Origin: Blasia pusilla
Lineage: Eukaryota; Marchantiophyta; Marchantiopsida; Blasiales
Length of the DNA stretch: 64,000 bases
Direction of reading: 5' to 3'
Assembly: GCA_050084515.1 (NCBI GenBank)
Contig: CM114271.1
Coordinates: forward strand, 5,890,001 to 5,954,000
Shown: positions 36,401-46,850 of the stretch, in pieces
How the letters are laid out: each line of letters begins with the position of its first letter
How positions within the stretch are numbered: the first letter of the stretch is position 1
Made by a program: the position numbers and the translations under genes
Notes under the pieces: generated by a model
Database searches by the model: none
The model's input: the letters and a program-made list of their open reading frames with translations, nothing else
What the model was told of the DNA's origin: nothing

Positions 36401-39400
36401 GTTTGGCAAGCACTCACTCACTCACGTGTGAGAGAGTCTCCCTCCTATCCTATAGTACTTTCTTCACTTCTTCGTACCTCTTCACCCATCACAGTCTCTA
36501 GCGCTACTTAATGAGTAAAGTCTCTCTTTCTCCAAGTCACATGGTCGTTGGGGACAATAATTAATTTTGTTTTTTCATTGTCCCTCTGCAGTGGCAGGAC
36601 TGTCTCAGGGGCATCAATGGGTTTTCCCGTCCTATGAACTGGAATAATCTGTATACGCTTCAGTGGCATCAGCAGTCATTTTAGATCTGTTGTCTTCTTC
36701 TCCGAACATCATTGTGATCAGTATGTGTTGACCGGGTAGGATTGCTTGGCGCAGATTGCAATTCTGGCGTATTCAACCAATGTGCCTCAGACAAGACATC
36801 TCATGCATAGTTCGTGAGTCTCTGGAGCGTCTTCTATTACCTCTTGATAGGGAGCTGTGTCAGCGGGAGGAGTGGGCTACTGTTGTAGTCTGTCTATCAT
36901 TAGCGCCGGACATATTCACAGAAGCTCGTCGAATTCTGCATATATGGTTCATTTCTACGTAAGTACTGACAGCAAGTCATGCTGATTTAACCTGAAGGTC
37001 ATAAGAATAGATGTGAGTTTTTGGTGACAGACCCTTTCCCCGGGGGATGGATCCAGCGTGTAATTTGACGGTAGGATTGATGCCCTAAACCATCACGTCT
37101 TCTTCTTGGAAAGTTGATTGACAAGAAAGTCAAGTACAAGCATCGATAGTAAGGTTGTACAATATTGGTCGTGGTTCTCATGGTTCGAGTCAAAATATTA
37201 TCTGTTAAAACATTACATGACATGAGTAGTATATGTGCTGTCTTAACTGTTAAGATGCTTCTACTGAGTGAAGGTGGAAGCATAGTGTAGCATGTCTGGG
37301 AATGACGTCAATGCGGTGTCGCCTCAGATCATCTTTCAGGACAATGAAGTGTCTTACACCAGGTTCGTTGTACTAGGTACAAATGTCTTAGAAATTATAT
37401 TTACCCTGCTCAATGTGATGTTCTAGGGGTGCTATTCGTCTGTGGGAACTTCGTGCAGAGATGGTGACTGCTGTCTATGATGTGCTTAAACGTCCATCTG
37501 TATGGGGTGTTACTGAAGGAGTTCAGATTCCGCCTCCACGCGCCTTCCACAGCACGCTCCTTCGTCCTTTTGTCCAAATACTTCAAGGAGCTCCCACATT
37601 GGTCGGGATAGTGAAGCTAGTGAAGTTGCTGGATCACGCGGAGAACTTGCATCAACAATCAGTTGCTGATTCGTCAATGGGATCCAAGCGTGAGGGTTTG
37701 GGAACAACTCTCTATGAAGCCGAAGTGAAAATGTTTCGTATCTATGATCAAGTAGATCACAACTCTGTCTGGTAAATGATTTTGTTTTCATCAAATCTCA
37801 TGCGGGTACATCCATGATTGAATGATTTGTTTTGGTGTAAACGTAATCATGAAATAGTCTGAAAGTACCAAGGTGAAGGAGACGAGGGAAAATTTGTTGG
37901 TAGTTGCCATGTACAAATAATTGAGTCTCTTCAGATCATGTCTAATGAGTTCGTCTCCCAACCACGCGTCGATATGGGGTGATTAAGAGGAATACACCAG
38001 TTTAGAGAACTAAAAAAATTGCAGATCCACCTTGAATTTGAAAGAAAACTTGTCTGTGATTGGTTAAGCGGTTCCGACTCGTCTCATATCTCGAGTCGTG
38101 AAAAGACTCTAGTACTTTTGTTTGTTCAAGATAAGAGATTCGGGTTACCTTTTTTTAAGTTAGTTGATGATCAATTCGCAAAGGTTTTAAATCGACGAAC
38201 ACTTTTCTCTAGTTGGTGAAGATTATAGATGCGGGAGGATATTTATGCTGTCAGCGTTTTGATGCAGTTGCTTTGATTCCGTCGTGCAGGGCTTTGTTGA
38301 TCGATTTCTTGCCTTGGTTCTACTTTGCCTTGAGGATTCTGTTCAGGAATTCTCTGCAAAGCTCATCAGAAAACTTCCATGGAGAGGTGCCTGAATTATT
38401 CACTTCTCAGCCGCAACTTGATAATGGTTCCGCCCTTACTGGATTTGCTGCAAGGTATGTAGCATACATTGTCAACCCTATTGATCCTGATTCCCGAGTC
38501 TCTCACGAGAAGATGCTTCGAGACTTGAGCAGCAGCTGGGACAAGGTACTTGAAACTCTCTCCCTCGATGACAGCCCAGGGCTATCTGATGTTGAGGATC
38601 CGAGGACCATACAGGTTGCAGTACAACAGACTGTTTGGAAGTGCAGTAAATGTGGGATTCCTGTTCACGATGTCAAGAGGTACAAACGTGATCAGGTCGG
38701 TGATTTGTGCGATAGGACCAATGATAAGCAAACGTCGCAAAGAGAATCCATTCACAAGGTAGACCTCTGGCTTGCGGATCTTCAAATGAAGTTCGGCAGG
38801 ACTGTTCAGAAGATCCACTCAAAAGGTGGGAAATGTTTTGGCGGAGAAGCGGATTTGGGCCAGGGAGTACCGGCTGCGAAGAGTTGCATGGAAGGGACCA
38901 CCCAAGGAACTTGTTCGTCATCAAATCACAGTGCGAGGGGAAAGGCTGTCGTCCTTGTTTATTCCATTCCGCTGGCCGCGTTAGTAGAAAGTCTGAAGAT
39001 CTGCAACCATGATATTGTTATTCGATTGCTGGAATTTGTCTGTACGAGGGGTGATCCTGGGCCGCTTGAAGAGTTGATTCCTGGGAGGAGAGGGGATGAT
39101 GGTTGCTCCGAGTTGCCAGCTTGTAACTCTTGTGCGACCGTCCATTGCGAGCTGTGCTGCACACAAGAGAGTACGAGACACGCGACTGATCATGTGCATG
39201 GTCGGTTGGGAGCTATCAGTAAAGCTTCCCAACAACGAAGACATGTAACATCGGAAAACTGGATTTCTGGTGCTGCCGCAATCTTCAGGTTTCTAGACTC
39301 TCTGGACGGTGATGTCCTATCACAGACTGATGCTTTTCATCCTGACTTCGATTGCACAGCAGAGAAGGGGCGGGTTACGAACAACATGGTACTCATAATA

Positions 39401-39637
39401 GCAGAGTTTATAAATCAATGGGGAATTTACATCGAAACCCAAGTGTCGTCTGGGGTCTTGTCAAAGGTTTGTGACAAAAATAGCTATCTTCAACTCCTGC
39501 AAGATCTACAAACCAGATTCCATGATCTGATCGGCAAGTTGAATCTCAGCACCGAAGTTAGGAAGATTTGTAGGGAGGCTCTGGGATTACTAGATGTGCG
39601 GATAAAGAATGTAAAGAGTCTCCAGTTCACAGTGTAA
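33500..39637 (+). CDS. Large helical protein, uncharacterised (possibly FLIP/FIRRM-like), eight exons
   Basis: I do not recognise a named domain. Exons by eye: 33500-33832 (first true ATG 33509), 34062-34427, 34625-34844, 34924-35019, 36664-36720, 36755-36958, 37427-37771, 38290-39637. From exon 3 on all phases agree (2-2-2-2-2). Exon 2 needs attention: the frame passes from KLLWSYLE to KLILDVLDLLVSVQE through one extra base in a run of A (about 34342-34344), and its junction to exon 3 needs one base fewer in the GGG at 34426-34428. With both corrections the protein would be about 988 residues. Without them, a donor at 34303 joining exon 3 in frame gives about 947. The chain is Leu-rich and mostly helical; exon 8 has CSKCG and a CNSC...CELCC cluster. 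Segments such as RILHIWFISTGAIRLWELRA and DVLKRPSVWGV recall from memory an uncharacterised plant protein near Arabidopsis FLIP (a FIGL1 partner in meiotic recombination); this is unverified. Confidence 0.55.
35028..36535 (+). mobile_element. LINE family 2 relic with tandem 3' tails, in an intron
   Basis: It begins in a CT microsatellite (35028-35060). A frame with VIGKTWTQNRPVKQAESWTK is followed, after a stop and frame change, by a 186-codon frame (35284-35844) with FRTGAIPLNHKKSRMGTQL and a Cys-Ala-Leu-Cys...His-Tyr-Leu-Val-Ser-Cys zinc knuckle, as at the C-terminus of plant LINEs. The last part (WGSQSGKVDGVVK to the stop in GGCACTACTTAATGAGTACAG) then recurs at 35.95-36.19 kb and, decayed, at 36.2-36.32 and 36.34-36.52 kb. 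The first two tails are about 331 bases apart. Confidence 0.7.
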
Positions 39638-40740
39638 TATACTACATGAGCATTCGTCACAGCTTCAGTAAGAAATTCAACTTCTGATTATGTTGACATC
39701 TTATGTTATTTTGCGGGAGGCCAATACTCTGCAGAGACCACCTCAACCTCATGGATGCGATGTGCGAGCTGTCAGGCATCCGACCACGAGCTGTCACCAC
39801 TCAGGATCTCGATTCAGGATTGAGCATTTAGATGCTGTTTCCCTTCAACAATGCCTGCGAAGAGGTGGGAAGAAAGAGTGATCTATGGACAGCAGGAGAC
39901 TTTAGACTAATTGATTATTCGAGTGATCTCCTATTCAAAATCTTCCTCTGCACCGGGATTATTCTCAGTTATGGCGTGTGGTAGACTGGTCTTGTTCGAA
40001 TTCTTCCTGGCGAATGTAGAATCTTCGAACTGCCTTACAGTGTGCCGCTGCTGCCAGCACTGCCGCGGCCACCAGCCTTACGGTGAAGTCGGACGATCAC
40101 CACAGCACCATATCTGTAGCTTTCGTGGCCTTACGTTGGATTGGGAAAGACATTCTCACACAAATTCTGTACGAGTACTTAGAGGTTTGGATAAATTTTA
40201 ATCTGTGCTCTTTTGTTCATGTGGGTGGTACTTCTTCTCTTATTCTAAGCCTCAATGAGAGGGGATCTAGGGTCTAGGGCGAATCATTTGTAGAGAAGGA
40301 GAATGATCCAGATTCACGGGAGAACCATTGCGAGCATGACAAGATCGACGCTGTTTCGGTTGGATGGATAAGGAAACAATTACATGCGACTGTCGAAGTG
40401 CCAGTATGTACACATCTGTATCCTACCGATTCTACCGTTACTCCGAATGTCAGCTTCTGAATCCTGCGTCATAATAGGAGCACCTTCGCCTGCGTATATT
40501 CCAGCTCCAAACCCTATTCTACGCCGTTTGGGATTTGGAAGTCAAGTGTATACCACTTCTCAAGTGCGCGAGGTCCATAGAGTAAGCCTACGGGAAATTA
40601 AAAAAGTGTTTGAAAATTAATGTATAGCGGGGAAAATAAAGAGATTAATGATGTACTCAAGATTTATTCTTTTATTTTTTTCAGACATGTGAAATATTTC
40701 CTCCGTTTACTCGCAAATCAAGAAGGTACTCTTCCTTAGT
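39638..40740. other. 3' flank of the 33.5-kb gene, no further gene
   Basis: Short frames only. The first few hundred bases are probably 3' UTR; no clean AATAAA was seen directly after the stop. Confidence 0.4.
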
Positions 40741-40742
40741 GG

Positions 40743-41820
40743 CTAGTAAGGTGCTTGTGCGATGCATGGATACGGATATAAAGATGTCAATAGGAAGAAT
40801 TTTATTTATTAGAGAATTTCTTTATATACCACGTTATGCGTGAAGTGACATTTTTTATTTGAAAGCGCATCACTTCCTATTGTGATATTTATTGAATTTT
40901 TTTGTCCTACTCTTGACAACGCTACATACAATTGACCATGAGAAAAGACAAATGTTGATAAGTGAATTCCTATTTTTTTCAAGGTTTGCGCTTGAGACTT
41001 ATTGATAGTCATGGCAAAAGCGAGACGAATAAGAAATTGAAATCTACGTAAATCAAAAGGTAAACCTGAGTCTGATGCAATCAATGGGATACGTGGAATA
41101 AAGACTCGATCACCACTATTCTTTTTTGGGATGATTTTCGCATAAATGACATGTTGCATGAATCCACGAATCACCAATCGAGTTCCATTGACTTGTCCCT
41201 TTGAATCGTTCAAATTTCATAAAAGCATAATAGGTGCGCCAATTTTCAAATTTAAACATGGTCTATTTTTCGAGAGGTTTCTAGAGTGTGGTATGTGTGG
41301 AGATGAAAGACTTGTGCATCTTGATAAAGTTGATGCATATGGCGTGGACCCCAACTAAAAGAAGAAGGCAATACAATGCGTCTCCCAAATCTTGTACCAT
41401 CCTCGTCACTTTGATACATGACATCCTTTAGACCTTGATATAATTCAGCTCGCAACTCCATGATTACAACACATTCCAGGTGAGTTCCGATACCTTGAAT
41501 TCTTCACCTATTTCACTTCCATATAGGGCATAGCACGAAGGGCACATTTCTGTGAAAGAACCGATAGTATGACGCCCAGTTACTGGGTGGATACCTCCTT
41601 GTAATCTTAACTTCATTATATCGCTCTCTTGGAAGTTCCAACTTCGTGCAATAGGTGTCTGTGCGATGCAAGGGAAATAAATTTTTTTGGAAGAGTTCAT
41701 ATATAGCCCGTGAAGGGAACAGATTAATGATGTTGCACATAAATTCAAAATTTTTTCTTACTGCCTGTAGCATGTGAAACATTGTCTTGATGTCTAGTTG
41801 CCACTTGTCAAGCATAGAGG
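40743..41820 (-). mobile_element. Internally deleted Helitron
   Basis: Reading on the minus strand from the right: pieces of the Helitron replication-initiator N-terminal region (YPPSNWASYYRFFH; then ELYQGLKDVM and SSFSWGPRHMHQLYQDA) run into a short unclear stretch. Then, in a new frame (41213-40809), comes the C-terminus of the PIF1-like helicase: NGTRLVIRGF, IPRIPLIASD, FAMTINKSQAQT, FSHGQLYVALSRV, ending NVVYKEIL. The Rep catalytic core and most of the helicase (normally over 1,000 residues) are gone. 66 bases after the stop lies CTAG at 40743-40746, preceded by a decayed hairpin (40754-40769, CCATGC-ATC-GCACAAG on the minus strand) about 11 bases upstream, the layout of a Helitron 3' end. 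The base after CTAG is C, not the usual T. The 5' end was not located. Confidence 0.75.
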
Positions 41821-43200
41821 TGTTTGCTAATCAAGAAGGCACTCTCCCATAATAACATAGATTGGATTGTGCCTTTTGATTTGCAAATATTTTTTTCTTG
41901 ACGTATGGTAATTGAGGAGTACATTTTTTTTTTCTAAAGGCAGCAAGAAAATATCTTCCTTTATATGGGCAATAAAAAAGAAATTGTCTACAATATGATT
42001 AGTCTTTTCACTCCCATGTATGGCATAGGATGCTCGTTAGTGTTCTAATTTTGGAGAGTGTCTTTCACTTTGCAAACATCTTTTTTTTTTCCATTTGGCA
42101 ATTCCAATCAAGAAGAACCAATAGGACTTATTTAGAATTGGTTTAAATTGGCGTTTGAGAATTTTGAAAGTTAACTATTAAACCTGGGCATGCCATGAGC
42201 TTATACTAATGAATATTTAAAATACTTCAAGAATAAAGATTTAGGGAAGAGGAATCAATATTCTAAGCACTTCTAAAGTCCCATTCACTACCAATCCTCA
42301 AAAATTTTAAATTTTAGGCATATAAGTTTGGTTTTAATAATATAAATAGTGGTTTGGAGGGATACCCACAGATGGTTAAAAAAGACCTTATCCGTTTGTT
42401 GCCATGAAAGCAAGTCACTTATATAAGTGACATGTGCGAATATATTGGTGAGAAAATCAAGAAATACCTAGGATAAGATATAGGCAATATACAAAAAAAA
42501 TTCTCCCTTTTTTCCCTTGTTTTAGTTTCAAGAACAAGATCCCTTTGTGATTCAAACTTTTTATCTATCTTATCATGATGGTATGAACCTTACTCTACCT
42601 TATCATGATGCTTTTTGAGTCATATTGATGCAAAGTGAATCTCAAACATTAAGCAACATCAAAAGTTCATTTTCATTAGAGGATGCAATTGGGACATAAT
42701 GAATTTCTCGACTTTTGGATTATGGCAAGGCAATTAGTTTTTCCCATAGCATACATGAAAGTGTTTTTTTATGTAACAAAAATAAAGTAGTCAACAGTGA
42801 AAGTAGAATATCAAGTGTTTGAACATAAGCTAAAAATGTTCGATGTCTTCAATTTTCAAATGGCCATATATGTGAAAAGTAGTGGAATTTAAAGAACGTG
42901 TTCTAACAATACGATGTCATTCCGCATGCTACATTGTTGAAAATCATCACTAGTGGACTAATATGAGTGGTGTTTTGTTATACATTACACACCCCTTAAC
43001 TTATTGTTCTCTCGACAAACAAAATTCGTGTAGATCGGTAGAAATAACTACTCTCAGAAGTTACACAATCATTCTTAGGTTATGATGCAATGTTGGTAAT
43101 CAAACATGGAGGCCCTCTAGTGGATATTTCTCTTTTACTAGATGGATGGCATAGATCAAATAACAACATGGAAACTCTTCATCGATGAACTTACTATCGC
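41821..43200. other. AT-rich DNA to the right of the Helitron
   Basis: No gene. Near 41822-41850 a stretch GCTAATCAAGAAGGCACTCT resembles one just outside the Helitron's other end (GCAAATCAAGAAGGTACTCT at 40707). Confidence 0.45.
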
Positions 43201-43207
43201 ATATGAT

Positions 43208-43550
43208 ACAGCTATTTCTTACGTAGAGCTTGTATATACTCAAGTTGCAAACCTTGATAGGCAATTGATTCGATCTTACTCCTCATCTTTTTTTAGACTT
43301 GCAAGCTAAGAGTTCTCTCAAGCCACCTTCCCACATTTGTGACTAGGCGTGTTTTGTGAAATAGGATTGTTTCTGGTTTGACTATTTCTTACCAAGAGCT
43401 TGTATAGACTCAAGTTATAAACCTTGATTTGAAAATTATCCTTTCTTATTCCTACATTCTTTTCTTTATACTTGTAAAGCGAGAGTTCTTTCAAGTAACA
43501 TCCATCACATTTATGACTTGTCATACTTAATGAAATAGGATTTGTTAGGC
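43208..43550 (+). repeat. Tandem duplication of about 175 bp, two units
   Basis: Both units contain the series CTATTTCTTAC...AGAGCTTGTATA, ACTCAAGTT, AAACCTTGAT, AGAGTTCT, TCAAG and GAAATAGGATT in the same order; the first begins near 43210 and the second near 43381. There is no coding potential. Confidence 0.75.
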
Positions 43551-43899
43551 TAAAATGAATTTAGCATATGAATAAAAGGTAGAAGGATATCCCCCAAGCT
43601 AGAGCAAGGGTCATAACTATCAAAAAGTTAGAAGAGGGAGATGACTAAAACTAGAATAAGGGTTGTAACTACGAAAAATGTATGATACAAAAAGGGAGAG
43701 GGTTCTTAACACCATGGTATACAAAGTGTGCATATATGAACAAAGTGAGATAAGGAAGTTTCAAAAAAATAAATCAAGGGCTTTTGTGGGGAAGGAACAC
43801 CAAATATAGTGAAGATAAGGAATGAGAAGGATTTTTAAGGATATGTCTCAAGATGTGCAAAAGACACACGGGATGTGGTGGCTATGTAGGATTTGGAGG

Positions 43900-44330
43900 G
43901 ATGTAACATAGAGAGCCATTGGATGTGCTCTGTGTGTTGCTGAAAGAGATATTAGAATCGATAACCAAGAAGGATCTAAAAGGGTCTCTTGAAGAGACCC
44001 TTTTAGACCTCTTGAAGAGAGTCACCGGATGTGCTCTATAAGAAAGAGACACCAAAATTGGCGGTCAAGAAGGATTCGGACTTATCACAGAGAGAAAGTC
44101 ACTAATTGTACGTGGGTAATGGAAACTCCGGTAGAGGTGAAATGTATAAAGTTTCAAAGAGTTGCGTAGTGAAGTCCATAGATTAAAGCTTGTGTAGAAG
44201 GGACACTAAAGCTTGAGGCTACAAAGGACCAGAAGAGATTTTATACCAATGGCCATTGGGTATGTTCTTATGATAATGAGATATTGGGCCTGTTGGAAGG
44301 GAAGATCCAGAGAAGACGAGACAAGAAGGT
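43900..44330 (+). repeat. Degenerate tandem repeats with an embedded palindrome
   Basis: The series GGATGTGCTCT...AAGAGA...AACCAAGAAGGAT near 43921 recurs near 44030 and, weakly, near 44255. Between the first two lies a 33-bp palindrome at 43975-44007. There is no protein. Confidence 0.55.
43975..44007. repeat. Perfect 33-bp palindrome (16-bp arms, 1-base centre)
   Basis: The left arm TCTAAAAGGGTCTCTT is followed by G and then AAGAGACCCTTTTAGA, an exact reverse complement. Confidence 0.9.
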
Positions 44331-45004
44331 AGATATACATGCTCTCATATAAGAAAATTGTTTCTTGTAGATCTTAAGAAAATCATAGTAGCTCTTGGCA
44401 TTATCTTATATTGTGAAATAAGTTTCATGACCAAAGTGTGAGAGAAACTTGTTGGCTCTTTATTTTTTAATAAAATAGTTACATAAGTTAGATCCCATAC
44501 CACAAACTCACCCATTGAGAATTGTATATAAGTTTTGGGAGACTTGTCCAAAATTCTTTCAAATCAAAGAAAGTCCCAAATATACGGTTCCTCGTTGGTT
44601 TTCTTTTCTATTCTTTTCTTCTTATGCTTGTATTCCTCAAGAATAGTTTCTCCTTTCAAGTCTCATAATTTTCTCGTGGATTAACTATAGTTAATGATCT
44701 TTTCATTTTCTCATTGAATTTTTTTATCATCAATTTGCACTCGTCCCCAGTAGTGTTTCAATCTGAAATAGCTAGTCCTCGATGCATGCATTAACAACGA
44801 TGTTGAAGGAACATCATGATTTTGGATTGAAGAAGGATCTACCTTAATGAAATCACCAAGAAGAAATCTAGACTAGCTAGTTCTTAGACTAGGGAGATAG
44901 AAGGAGTCTTGATGGAACAAGGAATGAGACACTTAAGACAATATGCTCGTCAAGATCAAGATTAACGGGTTGATCTTTGGATTCCAAAGTTTATTCTATT
45001 TTCT

Positions 45005-45012
<8 letters not shown>
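44331..45012. other. AT-rich DNA, no feature
   Basis: No frame above 70 codons and no repeat end was seen. Confidence 0.5.

Positions 45013-45056
<44 letters not shown>
45013..45056. repeat. (TA)n microsatellite
   Basis: About 22 perfect TA units. Confidence 0.95.
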
Positions 45057-45058
<2 letters not shown>

Positions 45059-45538
45059 TATTATTTTGGAGTGGATTTTGATTGTCAAAGGTCCTATATT
45101 ATGAAAAGAAGAGATTCTTAAGCTTGTTTAAATTGGCACAAATCAAGATTGTTAGAAATACAATTTGTAAAATATTGAATTTGTGCATAGCATGGATAAT
45201 ACACACTAGTACTGTTAATTGTATTTTTTTCCATATTTCCATATATATCTTTGTAATTAAAAAAAATCATCTATTTATATTTTTATCACACGTAGAAATT
45301 AAGGAAATTGTATATGAATGCCATAAGTCCTTATTTTTAAAATCCAAAATTAATAATTGAAACATCCAAAAGTGATGTTTGTACAACTTACATTTTTTTA
45401 ATCTCCTTTTGAGAATTTATTTTAATATTTTATATTTACATTTGAATTAAATTTATATTTTAAAATTATTTTCAATTCAAATGTTCTACCTTATCTTCCT
45501 GATTCATTAAAATTACATTTGAAAAAATATATCTTATC

Positions 45539-45544
<6 letters not shown>
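45057..45544. other. AT-rich DNA between two TA microsatellites
   Basis: A 92-codon plus frame at 45082-45360 is low-complexity and lacks any motif. No gene. Confidence 0.5.

Positions 45545-45596
<52 letters not shown>
45545..45596. repeat. (TA)n microsatellite
   Basis: About 26 perfect TA units, about 490 bases from the similar tract at 45013. Confidence 0.95.
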
Positions 45597-45597
<1 letters not shown>

Positions 45598-45599
45598 CA

Positions 45600-46439
45600 A
45601 ATGGAGCTAGAATACCAGGTGGGCCATGCACCATTATTAAGTGCATGAATTAACAGAGCTTCACCCGCGATATTCTGCACTGTTACCGTGATTGAAGCTC
45701 TTATCCGAAATGGGAAGAGTAAGAAGAGGCCACTTTTTTAGATTTAATAATTTATTTTATTAAAAACAGACAGATGGATGGAGTGTAGTGTATTGTGGTG
45801 TGTGTGTGTCGCGAATATGGCTGATTTTTGGAATTTCGAAAAATTCCTTGCGTTCCACTGTCGACAACGGGAAGTCTTGAGCGCGCGCTGGCAGAGAAGT
45901 GGGTGGTATTTACGAGGTGACTTCCACACCTGAAAAGAAGCGAAAAAGGTATAGTTCCATTGTATGACGCAGTGCGAAAGGTGGTATCAGCGCCCACTTG
46001 ATATCAGCGCAGTTTCAACGCTTCAACGCCCGTTTGGGAGTCATGGACGGGTGGAGAGTGCTGGTTGGCTGCGGGTGTACCCATGACTGATCGCCGGAGA
46101 GTGCGCCAACTTGTTGGGCGATCCTTCGTTCGTGGGATGCATGGCTATATTTCGGGAGTTTGCGAGCATTAAATGCTCGGGATGAAGCGCGCTTAGGTGG
46201 AAAATGGAATGCAAGTAAGCAGCCATCCAACTGGAAATGGAAGTGTTTAACGAGTGAAAATGACATCCACAGCCTCTTGGATGTATGGAGTTTCTTGGCG
46301 TGGTGACTTGGGTTTGGAGTGGGGATGGACAAAAGTAGGCTGGCCATGTTTTGCTACGTTCTACAAAGTGGAATACCGTTTAGGGTTTTGATTCTTTCCT
46401 CATGCATCTTATGGGGCTTGAGATACGAGTCTTCTTTAA
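45600..46439. other. Intergenic DNA, no gene supported
   Basis: The minus frame 46015-46347 (110 codons) has no motif or gene-like context. Confidence 0.4.
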
Positions 46440-46850
46440 CTATTGCGTCGGGTCTCCATCACTTTGCAATGTGACTAAGCCGATGTGTTAATGATGCAGG
46501 CGATAGGCGATGCCATTGCTAGAGATTGTCATAGTGGTAGTCACATTCCTTATGATGTGTTTGCTCTTATATCGCAAACAGGCTTATGAGGTGATAGAAG
46601 ATGCAATTGCTACATACCATCTTAGAACTAGTCACGTTCCTTATGAGTTATTTATAGTTATTGCACTCTCCATCCCTTGGCAATGTGCCCAACAGCCAAT
46701 ATGCTTATGAGGTTGGGGATGCCACTTCTAGAGACCGTCTTAGTGGTAATCATGTTCCTTTAGAAGCAAGGAACATGATTCCTTCGCACCTAAAGGAATT
46801 ATTTGTGAATTTAGCTAGTAAGGGTTCTTCCTCAAGTCTTATGGAGTAAG
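46440..46850 (+). repeat. Dispersed coding-like repeat, copy C (tandem, decayed)
   Basis: Two to three degenerate units share TTTGCAATGTG/TTGGCAATGTGCC, GCTTATGAGGT, GATGCCATTGCTAGAGA and CTTAGTGGTAATCATGTTCCTT with the repeats at 19.2 and 21.1 kb. One frame still reads QAIGDAIARDCHSGSHIPYD, comparable to QAIGDANARDPLSNNHNSLG of copy A. Function is unknown. Confidence 0.5.

Noticed and set aside
37331-37375. Extra small exon in the 33.5-kb gene
   Set aside because: Although bounded by AG and GT it would end in phase 1 and break the frame; joining 36958 directly to 37427 keeps phase.
45013-45596. Two TA tracts as ends of one mobile element
   Set aside because: Simple TA microsatellites are common in AT-rich plant DNA and nothing in the 490 bases between looks like an element.
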